In this document: one piece after another, positions 10,395 to 19,207 of the stretch | Position numbering within the stretch: position 1 is the stretch's first letter | Layout: each line of letters starts with the position of its first letter | DNA from: Thermomicrobium sp. 4228-Ro | Lineage (GTDB): Bacteria > Chloroflexota > Chloroflexia > Thermomicrobiales > Thermomicrobiaceae | NCBI RefSeq assembly: GCF_026241205.1 | Contig: NZ_JAPFQM010000001.1 | Coordinates: 1,302,001 to 1,366,000, forward strand | Length of the DNA: 64,000 nucleotides | Reading direction: 5' to 3' | The notes under the pieces: generated by a model | Seen by the model: only the letters and a program-made list of their open reading frames with translations | What the model was told of the DNA's origin: nothing | Databases searched by the model: none | Made by a program: the position numbers and the translations under genes

Positions 10395-12155
10395 TCATCC
10401 GGGCTCCTGTACCTGCCACTGCTCGATACCGTACCGTGTCCGTACCACCAGCGCGTTCAGCGTTGGAACCTGCAGCCGTTCGGAGCGTACCACCACGACG
10501 TTCGGGAAGGCGAGGGGCAGGACCGGGAGATCGGTCAGCAGCCGCTCCTCGACTGCGCGATACAGCTCCGTCCGCCGGGTACGGTCGCTCGTGGCGACGG
10601 CCTCGACGAGCAGCTGATCGACCTCCGAGTTGAGGTAATGCCCGAAGTTCAAGCCATCGAAGAATGAGTCGCTCGACCAGACCGCGCTCTGATCAGGATC
10701 GACGTCCCAGAGGATCCCGATCAAAAGCGCCTCGAAGTCCCGTTCCTGTGTCGCTCGCCGCCGCACTTCGGCCCAGGAAGCGAGATCGAGCTCCACCTCG
10801 ACACCGATGGCGCGCCACTGCTGCTGCAGAAGCTCCGCGATCGCGTGGCGGCTCGGGTCGGAGCCGGTGGCCAGGAGACGGAAACGCAAGCGTTGTCCGC
10901 CCTGTACCCGGATACCGTCGTCACCGGGTACCCAACCTGCTTCGTCCAGCAGTCCCTGTGCTTCTGCCGGATCGTAGCGGTCGCGCACGGGGGGCTCGCC
11001 AGCTGCCCAGGATGCGGGTGGCTGGAGCCCCTCGGCGACCTGGGCTCGATCGCCCCACACCTTCTCGACGAGTGTTGCCCGATCGATTCCCAGGAGGAGC
11101 GCTCGTCGGATGCGGGGATCGCTGAACAGCTTGCTCTTGGCGGGATCGAGCTGGAATGCGACAACGACGAGTTCGTAGCTCGGGAATTGCTCGACCTTCA
11201 CGCCATCGATCGGCGGCAACTGCCCCGCTCGTGCCGCGTCGACCACTGCCCAGTCGATGCTCCCGTCCCGCAACCCCTCGGCGAGTTCCTCGAGTGTCGC
11301 GACGACCCGATAGGTGTACTGTGGTACCCGAGGGGCGCCCCGATAGTACGCGGGATTCGCCCGGAATGTGAGCGACACGCCGCGTACCCACTGGCTGAAG
11401 ACGAAGGGGCCTGTCCCGACTGCCGACGAGAGGCCGAACGGATCGGTCACCAGCTGTTGCGGGAGAATGGTACCGAGCACGTGCTCCGGTACGATGCCGA
11501 TCGTTCCCAAAGTCGGCAGGAACGATGCGTCGGGCCGGATGAGCGTGATCCGCACGGTCTGCGTGTCGACCAGCTCGACCGATTTCACGCGTTCGGCGAG
11601 TCTCGAGTAGCGCGGTGAGCGGACGTCAGGATCGAGCAGGCGCTGGTAGGTGAAGACAACATCGTTGGCCGAAAACGGTTGACCGTCGTGCCAGGTGACT
11701 CCTGCGCGGAGGTGAAACGTGTAGACTGTCCCGTCGTCGCTGACTTCCCAGGATTCGGCGAGTGCCGGTACCGGTTCGCCGGTCGCTGGGTCCAGTGCTA
11801 CCAGCCCATCGAATACCAGGTGACTCAGGGCATCCGAAAGCGGGTCGGACACGAAGAGCGGGTTGAGTGTCCGCGGCTCCTCGAGACCGGCTTCGACGAT
11901 ACCGCGGCTGGTTGCCGGTCCGGTGCCTGGTGTTGCCGGGAACGGCGTTGCGATCGGCGCCGGTGCTTCTCCCGTGACCGCCGATGTACTCGGGACGAGC
12001 GGTGCCGGAGCTGCGGTAGTCACCGCAGGCGTCGGTGTGGCCACCACGGGCGTGTCCACGTTGGTCGAAGAGGAACGCCGGCAAGCGAGCAGGAGAACCG
12101 CCAAGAGCGTGATAGCTACAACCAGCGATCGTCGTTGCACACCTCGCTCCAGCAT
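10395..12155 (-). CDS. Extracellular solute-binding lipoprotein, family 5 (oligopeptide-binding type)
   Basis: 586 residues with a lipoprotein signal: RR, hydrophobic stretch, and lipobox LLAC near residue 25, followed by a Thr/Pro-rich linker to about residue 85. The body matches SBP family 5 (GLVALDPATGEPVPALAESW, then TWHDGQPFSANDVVFTYQRL). It captures peptides or other solutes outside the membrane. It lies upstream of oppD/oppF on the same strand with no permease between them, so it should work with permeases coded elsewhere. Confidence 0.9.
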   Translation of the reverse strand: MLERGVQRRSLVVAITLLAVLLLACRRSSSTNVDTPVVATPTPAVTTAAPAPLVPSTSAVTGEAPAPIATPFPATPGTGPATSRGIVEAGLEEPRTLNPLFVSDPLSDALSHLVFDGLVALDPATGEPVPALAESWEVSDDGTVYTFHLRAGVTWHDGQPFSANDVVFTYQRLLDPDVRSPRYSRLAERVKSVELVDTQTVRITLIRPDASFLPTLGTIGIVPEHVLGTILPQQLVTDPFGLSSAVGTGPFVFSQWVRGVSLTFRANPAYYRGAPRVPQYTYRVVATLEELAEGLRDGSIDWAVVDAARAGQLPPIDGVKVEQFPSYELVVVAFQLDPAKSKLFSDPRIRRALLLGIDRATLVEKVWGDRAQVAEGLQPPASWAAGEPPVRDRYDPAEAQGLLDEAGWVPGDDGIRVQGGQRLRFRLLATGSDPSRHAIAELLQQQWRAIGVEVELDLASWAEVRRRATQERDFEALLIGILWDVDPDQSAVWSSDSFFDGLNFGHYLNSEVDQLLVEAVATSDRTRRTELYRAVEERLLTDLPVLPLAFPNVVVVRSERLQVPTLNALVVRTRYGIEQWQVQEPG

Positions 12156-12213
12156 CCCTCGCGTCGCTCGTGCCCCAGTGTTCCCACCGGGCTGGGCAAG
12201 CGTACCACGCCGT

Positions 12214-13164
12214 TCAGCGTGCCTCTGCTCGGTGCGCGACAGGGACTCGCGTCAAGTAGTGCCGGTAGGGTGTGTCGTCGCCACGCACCACCGAGAGGTA
12301 GAGCTGTTGGAGGCGTGCCGTGATCGAGCCGATCTCGCCACTACCGATCGTCCGCCCATCGATGTTGCCGATCGGCGAGATCTGGACGCCGGTTCCGCAG
12401 AGGAACGCCTCGTCGCAGATATACAGCTCGCTCCGATCGATCTCGCGGACTTCCACTGGGATCTCGAGGTCGCGAGCGAATTCCAGGATGGTCCGGCGGG
12501 TGATGCCCTCGAGGATGTCAGCCGTCACCGGAGTCGTGATCAGTGTCCCGTTGCGCACGATGAACAGGTTCGCTGCGCTCCCTTCGGCGACCTTTCCGTG
12601 GTGGTTCAACATGATCGCGTCATCGAAGCCGCATTCCATGGCCTGGTCCTTGGCGAAGGCGGAGTTGACGTAGGCACCGCAGACCTTGGCCCGGCTCGGG
12701 ATCACGACGTCGACGGTCCGCATCCAGGAACTGGTCATCAAGCGGATCGGGTGCGTGATCGGGAGATATTCCTGCATCGGGATCATGTAGATCGCCAGTT
12801 CGTCGCGGACCCCTTTGAGCTTCGGGCCGATCTCGAGGTCAGCCTTGTAGACGAAGGGTCGGATGTAGACGTCCGTACGCGGTGCGTTCCGGCGCACGAG
12901 TTCGACGATCAGCTCCCCGAGCTGCTCGGCATCGTAGGGAAGCTCGGCACGCAGCAGTCGGGCCGACTGCAGCAGCCGTCGCGTGTGGTCGCGGAGCCGG
13001 AAAATGTTGATCGTCTGCCCGTCACGATCGAGGTACCCGCGGATACCAGCGAAGACACCGGTCCCGTACTGGAGTGCATGGGTGGCGATACTGACTTTGG
13101 CTTCTGCGATCGGAACGAAACGTCCCTCGAAAAAGGCCACCGGGAAGATTTCCGTACCCGCCAT
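12214..13164 (-). CDS. ilvE: Branched-chain amino acid aminotransferase
   Basis: Fold-type IV PLP enzyme (316 aa) for the last step of Val, Leu and Ile synthesis. Characteristic segments: THALQYGTGVFAGIRGY near the N-terminus, the PLP lysine in SRAKVCGAY, AEGSAANLFIVRNG and LCGTGVQISPIG. GGAGGG lies seven bases before the ATG. A second, divergent copy lies at 30530-31492. Confidence 0.92.
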   Translation of the reverse strand: MAGTEIFPVAFFEGRFVPIAEAKVSIATHALQYGTGVFAGIRGYLDRDGQTINIFRLRDHTRRLLQSARLLRAELPYDAEQLGELIVELVRRNAPRTDVYIRPFVYKADLEIGPKLKGVRDELAIYMIPMQEYLPITHPIRLMTSSWMRTVDVVIPSRAKVCGAYVNSAFAKDQAMECGFDDAIMLNHHGKVAEGSAANLFIVRNGTLITTPVTADILEGITRRTILEFARDLEIPVEVREIDRSELYICDEAFLCGTGVQISPIGNIDGRTIGSGEIGSITARLQQLYLSVVRGDDTPYRHYLTRVPVAHRAEAR

Positions 13165-13197
13165 CGCTCTACCCTCCTTACCGCTCGCGCACCTGGT

Positions 13198-13965
13198 TCA
13201 CTGTACCGCTGCTCCGGCTGCTGCGAGAAGTGCTCGTGCTCCGGCAGCGAGCAACGCCGTCGTGTTCGTAGCCAGCATGCGGAAGCCGCGCTCGAGCTGA
13301 CGCTGCACGAGTTCCGGTGTGGCAGCGGTCGTCCCGAGCGGTACACGACCGCCGACCCGCTGGACGATCTCGTCGATGACCTGTTGCACGTCCGGATGCA
13401 TCGGCTGCCCGGGGTATCCCATCGATTGCGCCAGGTCGTTCGGCCCGACGAAGAGGACATCGATGCCTGGAATCGCCAGGTACTCCTCGAGCCGTTCGAC
13501 CGCGCCGATGTTCTCGATCTGAACGATCACGAGCGTCTGGGCATTCGCCTCGCGGACGTACTCGTGCAGTGGTCTGACGAGGCCGAAGGACGCGGCGCGT
13601 ACACCGGCGACGCCGCGCCGGCCGTCCGGATGGTAACGGCACGCTTCGACGACCGCAACGGCGTCCTCCGGCGTGTTGACCTGTGGGACCATCACGCCAG
13701 CGGCACCGAGGTCCAGATAGCGGAGGATCACCTGACGGTGGCCGAACGGGACGCGGACGAGCGGTACGGTTCCAGCACACTCAGCGGCCAGCACCATGTG
13801 GTACGCTGATTCCTCGGTAACCCGGCCGTGCTCGGCGTCGATCAGGACGAAGTCGAAGCCGAGGTAGCCGCAGATCTCCGCCAACTCCGGGGATGGGTAC
13901 GGAACGAAGCAGCCGATGACTGCCTCGCCTGCCTGGAGCCGCCGTTTCACCCGATTCTCGCGCAT
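13198..13965 (-). CDS. HpcH/HpaI aldolase/citrate lyase family protein
   Basis: Metal-dependent class II pyruvate aldolase family (255 aa, close to the usual length). FVLIDAEHGRVTEE holds the catalytic region, VRVPFGHRQVILRYLDLGA and GVMVPQVNTPEDA are family blocks, and FVGPNDLAQSMGYPGQ carries the metal/substrate loop. The ATG at 13965 has GGGGAG upstream; the frame is open to 14124 but without family similarity. The true substrate (2-keto-3-deoxy acid, 4-hydroxy-2-oxo acid or another) cannot be read from sequence. Confidence 0.88.
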   Translation of the reverse strand: MRENRVKRRLQAGEAVIGCFVPYPSPELAEICGYLGFDFVLIDAEHGRVTEESAYHMVLAAECAGTVPLVRVPFGHRQVILRYLDLGAAGVMVPQVNTPEDAVAVVEACRYHPDGRRGVAGVRAASFGLVRPLHEYVREANAQTLVIVQIENIGAVERLEEYLAIPGIDVLFVGPNDLAQSMGYPGQPMHPDVQQVIDEIVQRVGGRVPLGTTAATPELVQRQLERGFRMLATNTTALLAAGARALLAAAGAAVQ

Positions 13966-14102
13966 CGGTCTGCTCCCCACGCCGCAACCGACCTGCGCGG
14001 GCATTCTACCGCGACGGGCCGCTGCTGCCACGGGGATGCCACTGGTAAATTCGCAGCGCTGCGATCGCACCCCGGAGCGGTACGAGTAGCGCGCTCGACC
14101 TC

Positions 14103-14942
14103 GTGCACGGGGCGATTCCCTCACGAACCGGCTTCATGAACTCTCCCACTGGTGACCAGCTGGGAACGTCTCGCTCCGGAGAGTATTCGACGGCGCAGCA
14201 CGCCCGGCGATCGAGCGATGAGGAGCGGTCTTCCCTCACGTCTGGTGGTGCGCGCATCGATCCATCTGCTTGTACAAGACCTTTTTCGCTATACTCGAAG
14301 TGTATCGGTTCGCTGGAAGCGAGGTGCAGGACGAAGCGATCCGCGCTTCGTGTTCTGTTCTCCGTTGCGGTGCTCGTCGTGACATTCGCTTCTGCCCCGG
14401 GGGTAGTTGCGCAGGATGGAGTCGCCGAGTCACCCGAAGTCTGGGGCCTCGTGCAGAGACTCGCAGTACAGCCGGATCCAGCAGAAGCGTTTGCACAGCT
14501 TGATCCAGAGGAACAAAAGCGCGTAGCCGACTATTTGACCACTGGAACCCTCGTCGTGACGCCGATTTTTGGGAAAACCAATTATACTGTAACTGGCGAA
14601 CGCTGCGTCACACGGGGGACATCGGCGGTTTTCTACGTGGCGAATGGTGCAGCCTGGACGTACACGCTGATGATCCAGGCGTGCGATAATGGTGTCCGGA
14701 TTACCCGGTGGAACACGTGGCGCACGGTCGATGTCGCCTGGTGGGCTGTTGGGTGCAGGTTCGTCGGGGATTTCCAGCAGCTTTCGTTCCTGGGCCCGAA
14801 TGCTACCTCTGTGTATGCCTATCGTCAGGGACACTTTCAGTGGTGTATGGGATCCTTTGTCTGTTTCAGTGAACGGTATCCATGGGCCTGGTATCGCATC
14901 TACGCGAATGGATCGTGGCAGTATGGTTGGGGAGGCACGTGA
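14103..14942 (+). CDS. Secreted Trp/Cys-rich protein of unknown function
   Basis: No family I can name. A signal peptide is clear (basic RTKRSALR, hydrophobic core, cut after GVVAQ near residue 104 of the full frame). The mature part (about 175 aa) has a short helical region (PDPAEAFAQLDPEEQKRVADYL) and then a beta-rich domain with five cysteines and many Trp/Tyr, ending WYRIYANGSWQYGWGG. The arrangement C-x-NG-x-RIT ... GHF-x2-C ... YPW recalls an unnamed secreted domain I associate with actinobacteria; this is from memory. The start is uncertain: GTG 14103 and ATG 14136 give a long non-signal leader, and a TATACT (14290-14295) lies inside it. A CTG at 14313 would give a textbook signal peptide. 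The stretch is visibly less GC-rich than its surroundings. Confidence 0.6.
   Translation: MHGAIPSRTGFMNSPTGDQLGTSRSGEYSTAQHARRSSDEERSSLTSGGARIDPSACTRPFSLYSKCIGSLEARCRTKRSALRVLFSVAVLVVTFASAPGVVAQDGVAESPEVWGLVQRLAVQPDPAEAFAQLDPEEQKRVADYLTTGTLVVTPIFGKTNYTVTGERCVTRGTSAVFYVANGAAWTYTLMIQACDNGVRITRWNTWRTVDVAWWAVGCRFVGDFQQLSFLGPNATSVYAYRQGHFQWCMGSFVCFSERYPWAWYRIYANGSWQYGWGGT
14290..14295 (+). promoter_or_regulatory. Candidate -10 box (TATACT) for the secreted orphan gene
   Basis: TATACT lies 18 bases before the CTG that would start the signal peptide. A TTGTAC is present upstream, but its spacing of 14 bases is short, so the -35 is doubtful. If real, the mRNA starts near 14302 and the ATG/GTG starts further upstream cannot be used. 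Confidence 0.3.
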
Positions 14943-15003
14943 GCGAAGGAGTTAGAGGAAGATTCGGCAGGGAGAGTCCGGCGCGATTCGTGTCGCCAAG
15001 AAC

Positions 15004-15135
15004 ATGATCGTTCTACTCGTGCTCATTCTCCTCGCGCTGGTCACATTTTGGTCGTTATTTGGGTCCCTGCTGTTTCTGGCAAATGTTGTTTTTGGGCATG
15101 GTGGTGGTAGGGCGTTCATCGTAGAGCCCGGGTGA
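15004..15135 (+). CDS. Possible 43-residue hydrophobic membrane peptide
   Basis: The short frame begins MIVLLVLILLALVTFW and stays hydrophobic for about 30 residues, then ends with a glycine-rich tail (GHGGGRAF). It would form a single membrane helix. It lies 61 bases after the stop of the secreted orphan protein and on the same strand, in the same less GC-rich patch. No good ribosome-binding site stands right before the ATG (GGGAGAG is some 25 bases away), so it may be chance. Nothing is known of its function. Confidence 0.35.
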   Translation: MIVLLVLILLALVTFWSLFGSLLFLANVVFGHGGGRAFIVEPG

Positions 15136-15483
15136 ATGCTCCTGCGGCGACACGCGTTTGGAAGGGTACTCGGAGGCAGCGTACCCTTTGCGGTGCAGCA
15201 ACGCGTTCGACCGCTGATCCCGCGAGAGACGCGTCACGCAGCTTCGCGGTCTTGGGCTGTGCTTCTGATGTGGGCTTCTGTGGGGAGAGTGCATAGATTT
15301 TGTTCGCATCGGTCATCCGGAATAGGCTGGATCTGAATCCTAGCAGGGTCTTCCGCTTTCTCCACAGGCGTTCTCGCAGTATTCCTCATGAAAGCGGAGT
15401 CACGGATACTGTCAGGCCGCCGGCCAGGGGGCTCAGGCCCCCGCTGCAGGCCAGGTTGGTCTGGGGCGGTGCCTCGCGGGGCC
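15136..15483 (+). other. Non-coding gap with a GC hairpin
   Basis: About 350 bases in which I see no credible gene or tRNA. One feature stands out: a hairpin GGGGGC-TCAG-GCCCCC at 15427-15442, 42 bases before the TATAAT of the next operon. It has no T-tract, so it is at best a weak terminator for the upstream orphan transcript. Confidence 0.4.
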
Positions 15484-15489
15484 TATAAT
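15484..15489 (+). promoter_or_regulatory. Perfect -10 box (TATAAT) of the yceD-rpmF-fab operon
   Basis: TATAAT stands in very GC-rich surroundings upstream of the ribosomal-protein/fatty-acid cluster. No convincing -35 is found at 16-18 bases (TTGGTC at 15456 is 22 bases away). If used, it leaves a leader of about 165 bases before the first gene. Confidence 0.5.
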
Positions 15490-15658
15490 CGGACGGTGAG
15501 GCTGTACATGGCTGGCGTCTGCCGGTCGGGAACGGTGTCCAGTGTCGTGAATGCGTGTGTGCAGAGCAATGGTTTCGCGGTCGATTGCCGCTCCCTGCAC
15601 CGGCGGTTACACTTAGGCGGTTGTGCGTCCCCCCAGGACGCCACCGGAGGGCGATCCC

Positions 15659-16183
15659 ATGCGTGTCAGGCACCTCGAGAACGATACGATCATCAACGTC
15701 GCGCAGCTCCTCAAAGCCCCCGTCGGTACCGAGCGGTATTTCACGGTCCATCTGGATGAGCTGGTACTCGATAGCGATCTCGCCGTCCGCGATGTCGATG
15801 CCGCGGTCCGTCTCCTCCGGACATCGAACGGCATTCTGGCCACCGGTGACCTGCGCGTTACGGCGCACCTCACCTGTGTCCGCTGCCTGGCCGAGTTCGA
15901 CGGGCGTTTCGAGGAAACGTTCGAGGCGGAGTACTGGCCGACAATCGACGTGCTGACCGGATTGCCGCTCCCACCGCCGGAGGACGAGGACATCTTCACG
16001 ATCGATAAGAATCACCATCTGGACCTGCACGAGCTCCTGCGGCAATTCGCGGTGCTGGCTGTGCCGGTCTACCCGGTGTGCGGTCCGCAGTGTCCAGGCC
16101 CGGAGTCGCTGTGGAAGCCGCCAGAAGAAGCGGTCGATGCTCGCCTGGCAGTGCTCCAGGCGCTCCTTGACGAACGGGCCTGA
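15659..16183 (+). CDS. yceD: YceD/DUF177 family protein (rpmF-linked)
   Basis: 174 residues from the ATG at 15659, which has GGAGGG eight bases upstream. The DUF177 pattern is seen: a CVRCL pair after a beta-rich N-terminal half (about residues 68-72), and near the C-terminus a second pair in VCGPQCPG, together a probable zinc site. In E. coli YceD is encoded upstream of rpmF and in plants its relative is needed for 23S rRNA accumulation; a role in large-subunit rRNA or ribosome assembly is likely. The position directly before rpmF supports the call. Confidence 0.9.
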   Translation: MRVRHLENDTIINVAQLLKAPVGTERYFTVHLDELVLDSDLAVRDVDAAVRLLRTSNGILATGDLRVTAHLTCVRCLAEFDGRFEETFEAEYWPTIDVLTGLPLPPPEDEDIFTIDKNHHLDLHELLRQFAVLAVPVYPVCGPQCPGPESLWKPPEEAVDARLAVLQALLDERA

Positions 16184-16271
16184 CTGTGCGACAACTTTCC
16201 TCCAGCACGATCGGGCTCCCAGGTGGAGCCAGGTAGCGCACGAACTGCAACCGGATGGAAGGATCGACGAG

Positions 16272-16481
16272 ATGGGTGCTGTTCCGAAGCATAAAGTCAG
16301 CAAGCGCCGGCAGGGGTTCCGCGCGGCGCACCAGTACATCGAGGTTCCGCCGTTGACGACCTGCCCGACCTGCGGTCAGAAGCACCGCACGCACTATGTC
16401 TGCCCGCATTGCGGGCACTATCGGGGCCGGCTCGTCGTCGACGTGAACCGGCAGAAGCGGCAGCGCCGCCCGGAGGCGTAA
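16272..16481 (+). CDS. rpmF: 50S ribosomal protein L32
   Basis: 69-residue basic protein starting MGAVPKHKVSKRRQG, with the zinc ribbon CPTCG ... CPHCG of the zinc-binding (C+) L32 form and a basic C-terminus. It is a structural protein of the large subunit. Located between yceD and fabH; plsX, often found between rpmF and fabH, is absent here. Confidence 0.95.
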   Translation: MGAVPKHKVSKRRQGFRAAHQYIEVPPLTTCPTCGQKHRTHYVCPHCGHYRGRLVVDVNRQKRQRRPEA

Positions 16482-16509
16482 CCGGAGCCAGCGGACGAGG
16501 TGCGTCGCG

Positions 16510-17517
16510 ATGGCACAGCGTGCCGCCATCACTGGCTGGGGCGCCTATGTCCCAGCACGAGTCCTGACGAATGCCGACCTCGAGCGGATGGTCGAGACCT
16601 CCGACGAGTGGATCGTCACCCGTACCGGTATTCGCGAGCGGCGGATCGCTGGCCCCGATGAAACCACCGTCCGCATGGCGACCGAAGCAGCCCAGCGGGC
16701 CCTGGCGACGGCGACGCTCGAGCCAGATGCCCTCGATCTCGTAATCGTCGCGACGACAACGCCGGACTACCTTATGCCGGCCACCGCCTCGCTGCTCCAG
16801 GCTGCTCTCGGGGCGACGCGGGCGGGCGCCTTCGATCTCGTCGCGGCCTGTTCGGGCTTCGTCTACGCGTTGAGCGTCGGTGCCCAGTTCATCATGGCTG
16901 GGACCGCTCGAGCGGTTCTCGTCGTCGGTGTCGATGCGCTGACACGCTGGCTCGATTTCACCGATCGCAGCACGTGCGTGCTCTTCGGTGACGGCGCGGG
17001 TGCCGTGGTGCTCGAGGCGAGCGACGCGGACGAGGGGGTGCTCTCGACCGTCCACGGGTCCGACGGGAGTGGCGCGATGCACCTCTATCTCGAGGGCTTC
17101 CCCGAGCTTCTGATGTCGAACGGGGCACTGCCGCCGAAGCGTCCCTTCATGCGGATGGACGGTCGTGAGGTCTTCCGCTTTTCCGTGCGGATCATCGGCG
17201 AAGCAACGCTCGAGGCGGTCCAGCGTGCCGGCTTGACGCTCGACGAGATCGATCTCCTGATCCCACACCAGGCGAACCTCCGTATCATCGACGCGGCGGT
17301 CAAGCGGCTCGGGTTGCCGTGGGAAAAGGTCTGGGTCAACCTCGACCGGTACGGCAATACCTCGGCAGCATCGATCCCGCTCGGTATCGCCGAGGCTGCT
17401 GAGCGTGGCGTGCTCCAGCCAGGCATGAACGTCGTGCTGGTCGCCTTCGGTGCCGGGCTGGCCTGGGCAGCCAGCGTGGTGCGCTGGGGGGCAACGGGTG
17501 TCCGACGCGGGGGGTGA
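16510..17517 (+). CDS. fabH: 3-oxoacyl-[acyl-carrier-protein] synthase III
   Basis: FabH joins acetyl-CoA (or a branched acyl-CoA) with malonyl-ACP to start fatty-acid synthesis. 335 aa with the full catalytic triad: Cys114 (AACSGF), His253 (IPHQANLRI) and Asn283 (YGNTSAASIP). The N-terminal ITGWGAYVP and TSDEWIVTRTGIRERR blocks are typical. It is the first enzyme gene of the cluster; its stop lies within the ribosome-binding site of fabD. Confidence 0.96.
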   Translation: MAQRAAITGWGAYVPARVLTNADLERMVETSDEWIVTRTGIRERRIAGPDETTVRMATEAAQRALATATLEPDALDLVIVATTTPDYLMPATASLLQAALGATRAGAFDLVAACSGFVYALSVGAQFIMAGTARAVLVVGVDALTRWLDFTDRSTCVLFGDGAGAVVLEASDADEGVLSTVHGSDGSGAMHLYLEGFPELLMSNGALPPKRPFMRMDGREVFRFSVRIIGEATLEAVQRAGLTLDEIDLLIPHQANLRIIDAAVKRLGLPWEKVWVNLDRYGNTSAASIPLGIAEAAERGVLQPGMNVVLVAFGAGLAWAASVVRWGATGVRRGG

Positions 17518-17521
17518 ATCC

Positions 17522-18442
17522 GTGCACCATGCGTGGGTGTTCCCGGGCCAGGGGTCGCAGTCGGTCGGCATGGGGAAAGCGCTCGCGGAGCGAGAGCCAC
17601 TGGCCCGGGCGGTCTTCGAGGAAGCTGATAGGATTCTGGGCCTTCCGCTCTCCCGCATCGTTTTCGAAGGGCCAGACGAGGAACTCGCAGCGACACGGAA
17701 CCAGCAGCCAGCGCTGCTGGCGACCAGTATCGCGTATCTCCGCGTCCTCGAAGCACGTGGCGCATTGCCGGAGCCGGCAGTCGTCGCTGGGCACTCGCTC
17801 GGTGAGTACACCGCCCTCGTCGCTGTGGGGAGCCTCGATTTCGCTGATGGTCTCCGCATCGTGCGGCGGCGTGGCGAATTGATGGAGCAGTACGGTCTCG
17901 GCGGTATGCTGGCTGTCATCGGGCTCGACCGGGCGACGCTGGAGTGGATCGCCGCTGAGTCGGGGGTGGAGCTCGCGAACGAGAATGCACCGAACCAGCT
18001 CACGCTCAGCGGGCGTCCGGAGGCGCTCGATCGAGCTGCGACGCTAGCCCGCGAGCGTGGTGCGCGTCGGGTGGTGCGGTTACCCGTCAATGCTGCCTTC
18101 CATTCGTCGCTCATGCGGCCGGTCGCGGAGGAGCTCGCGCGTGACCTGGCAGGTGTCACGATCCGTCCACCGCGGGTACCGCTCATCGCCTGTTCGGACG
18201 CCCGTGTCTTGACCGACCCGGAGGAGCTGCGAACCGAACTCGTGGTTCAGATCGCTGCGCCGGTGCGTTGGGTCGACGTTGTCCGTCGCGCGGTCGAGTG
18301 CGGTGTCTCGACCTTCTGGGAGGTCGGTCCGGGGCAGGTGCTGAGCGGGTTGATCCGTCGTATCGAGCCGGATGCAGCGACCCACACGGCGGAGCAACTG
18401 CTTGATGGCGTCCTGGCACAGGTGTCCGAACCGAGCCGGTGA
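17522..18442 (+). CDS. fabD: Malonyl-CoA:ACP transacylase
   Basis: FabD moves malonyl from CoA to ACP. From GTG 17522 (GGGGGG seven bases upstream) it has 306 aa: FPGQGSQ at residues 7-13, the active Ser92 in GHSLGEYTA and His194 in NAAFHSSLM. A GTG at 17498 is a possible earlier start. Lies 4 bases after fabH. Confidence 0.95.
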   Translation: MHHAWVFPGQGSQSVGMGKALAEREPLARAVFEEADRILGLPLSRIVFEGPDEELAATRNQQPALLATSIAYLRVLEARGALPEPAVVAGHSLGEYTALVAVGSLDFADGLRIVRRRGELMEQYGLGGMLAVIGLDRATLEWIAAESGVELANENAPNQLTLSGRPEALDRAATLARERGARRVVRLPVNAAFHSSLMRPVAEELARDLAGVTIRPPRVPLIACSDARVLTDPEELRTELVVQIAAPVRWVDVVRRAVECGVSTFWEVGPGQVLSGLIRRIEPDAATHTAEQLLDGVLAQVSEPSR

Positions 18443-18451
18443 GGGGGAGCG

Positions 18452-19207
18452 ATGGAAGCGACGAGCGAACGGGGTGCAGCGATCGTGACGGGTGCGGTGC
18501 GCGGCATCGGTCGCGCGACTGCCCTGCGGCTGGCCCGGGATGGGTTCAAGATCGTGGTCAACTACCGGGGCGAGGAGCAGCTCGCCGAGGAACTCGTCCG
18601 CGAGATTGTCGCGCAGGGCGGGACAGCGATGGCCTTCCGCGCCGATGTCACCGATCCCGACCAGGTCGGCGCGATGATCGAGGCGACGATCGACCGCTTC
18701 GGGCGGCTGGATGCCCTGGTGAACAATGCTGGGATCACGCGCGACACGCTGCTCCTCCGGATGCGCGACGAAGACTGGCGTGCCGTGCTGGAAACGAACC
18801 TCACGAGCGTCTTCTACTGCTGTCGGGCAGCCCTCCGGCCGATGCTGCGACAACGATACGGGCGGATCGTCAATGTTTCCTCGGTCGTCGGCCTTGTGGG
18901 GAACATGGGGCAGACCAACTATGCCGCTGCCAAGGCTGGGATCATCGGTTTCACGAAGTCATTAGCGCGAGAGGTCGCAAGTCGCGGTATCACCGCGAAC
19001 GTCGTCGCACCCGGTTTCATCCAGACGCGCCTCACCGAAGTGCTGCCGGCCGACCTTCAGCGCAGGATCCTCGAACAGATTCCCGTTGGCTTCTACGGCA
19101 CCCCAGAGGACGTGGCCGAGGCGATCGCCTTTCTCGTTTCGCCTGGTGCACGGTACATCACCGGTGCGGTCCTGGCGGTCGACGGTGGCCTCTTCATGGC
19201 TTCGTGA
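18452..19207 (+). CDS. fabG: 3-oxoacyl-[acyl-carrier-protein] reductase
   Basis: NADPH-dependent short-chain dehydrogenase (251 aa) that reduces the 3-oxoacyl-ACP. TGAVRGIG (13-20) binds the cofactor; NNAG (91-94), Ser144, Tyr157 and Lys161 (YAAAK) form the catalytic set; the C-terminus has the ITGAVLAVDGG block of FabG. GGGGGAG lies just before the ATG. It is followed directly by accC with no gap. Confidence 0.94.
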   Translation: MEATSERGAAIVTGAVRGIGRATALRLARDGFKIVVNYRGEEQLAEELVREIVAQGGTAMAFRADVTDPDQVGAMIEATIDRFGRLDALVNNAGITRDTLLLRMRDEDWRAVLETNLTSVFYCCRAALRPMLRQRYGRIVNVSSVVGLVGNMGQTNYAAAKAGIIGFTKSLAREVASRGITANVVAPGFIQTRLTEVLPADLQRRILEQIPVGFYGTPEDVAEAIAFLVSPGARYITGAVLAVDGGLFMAS

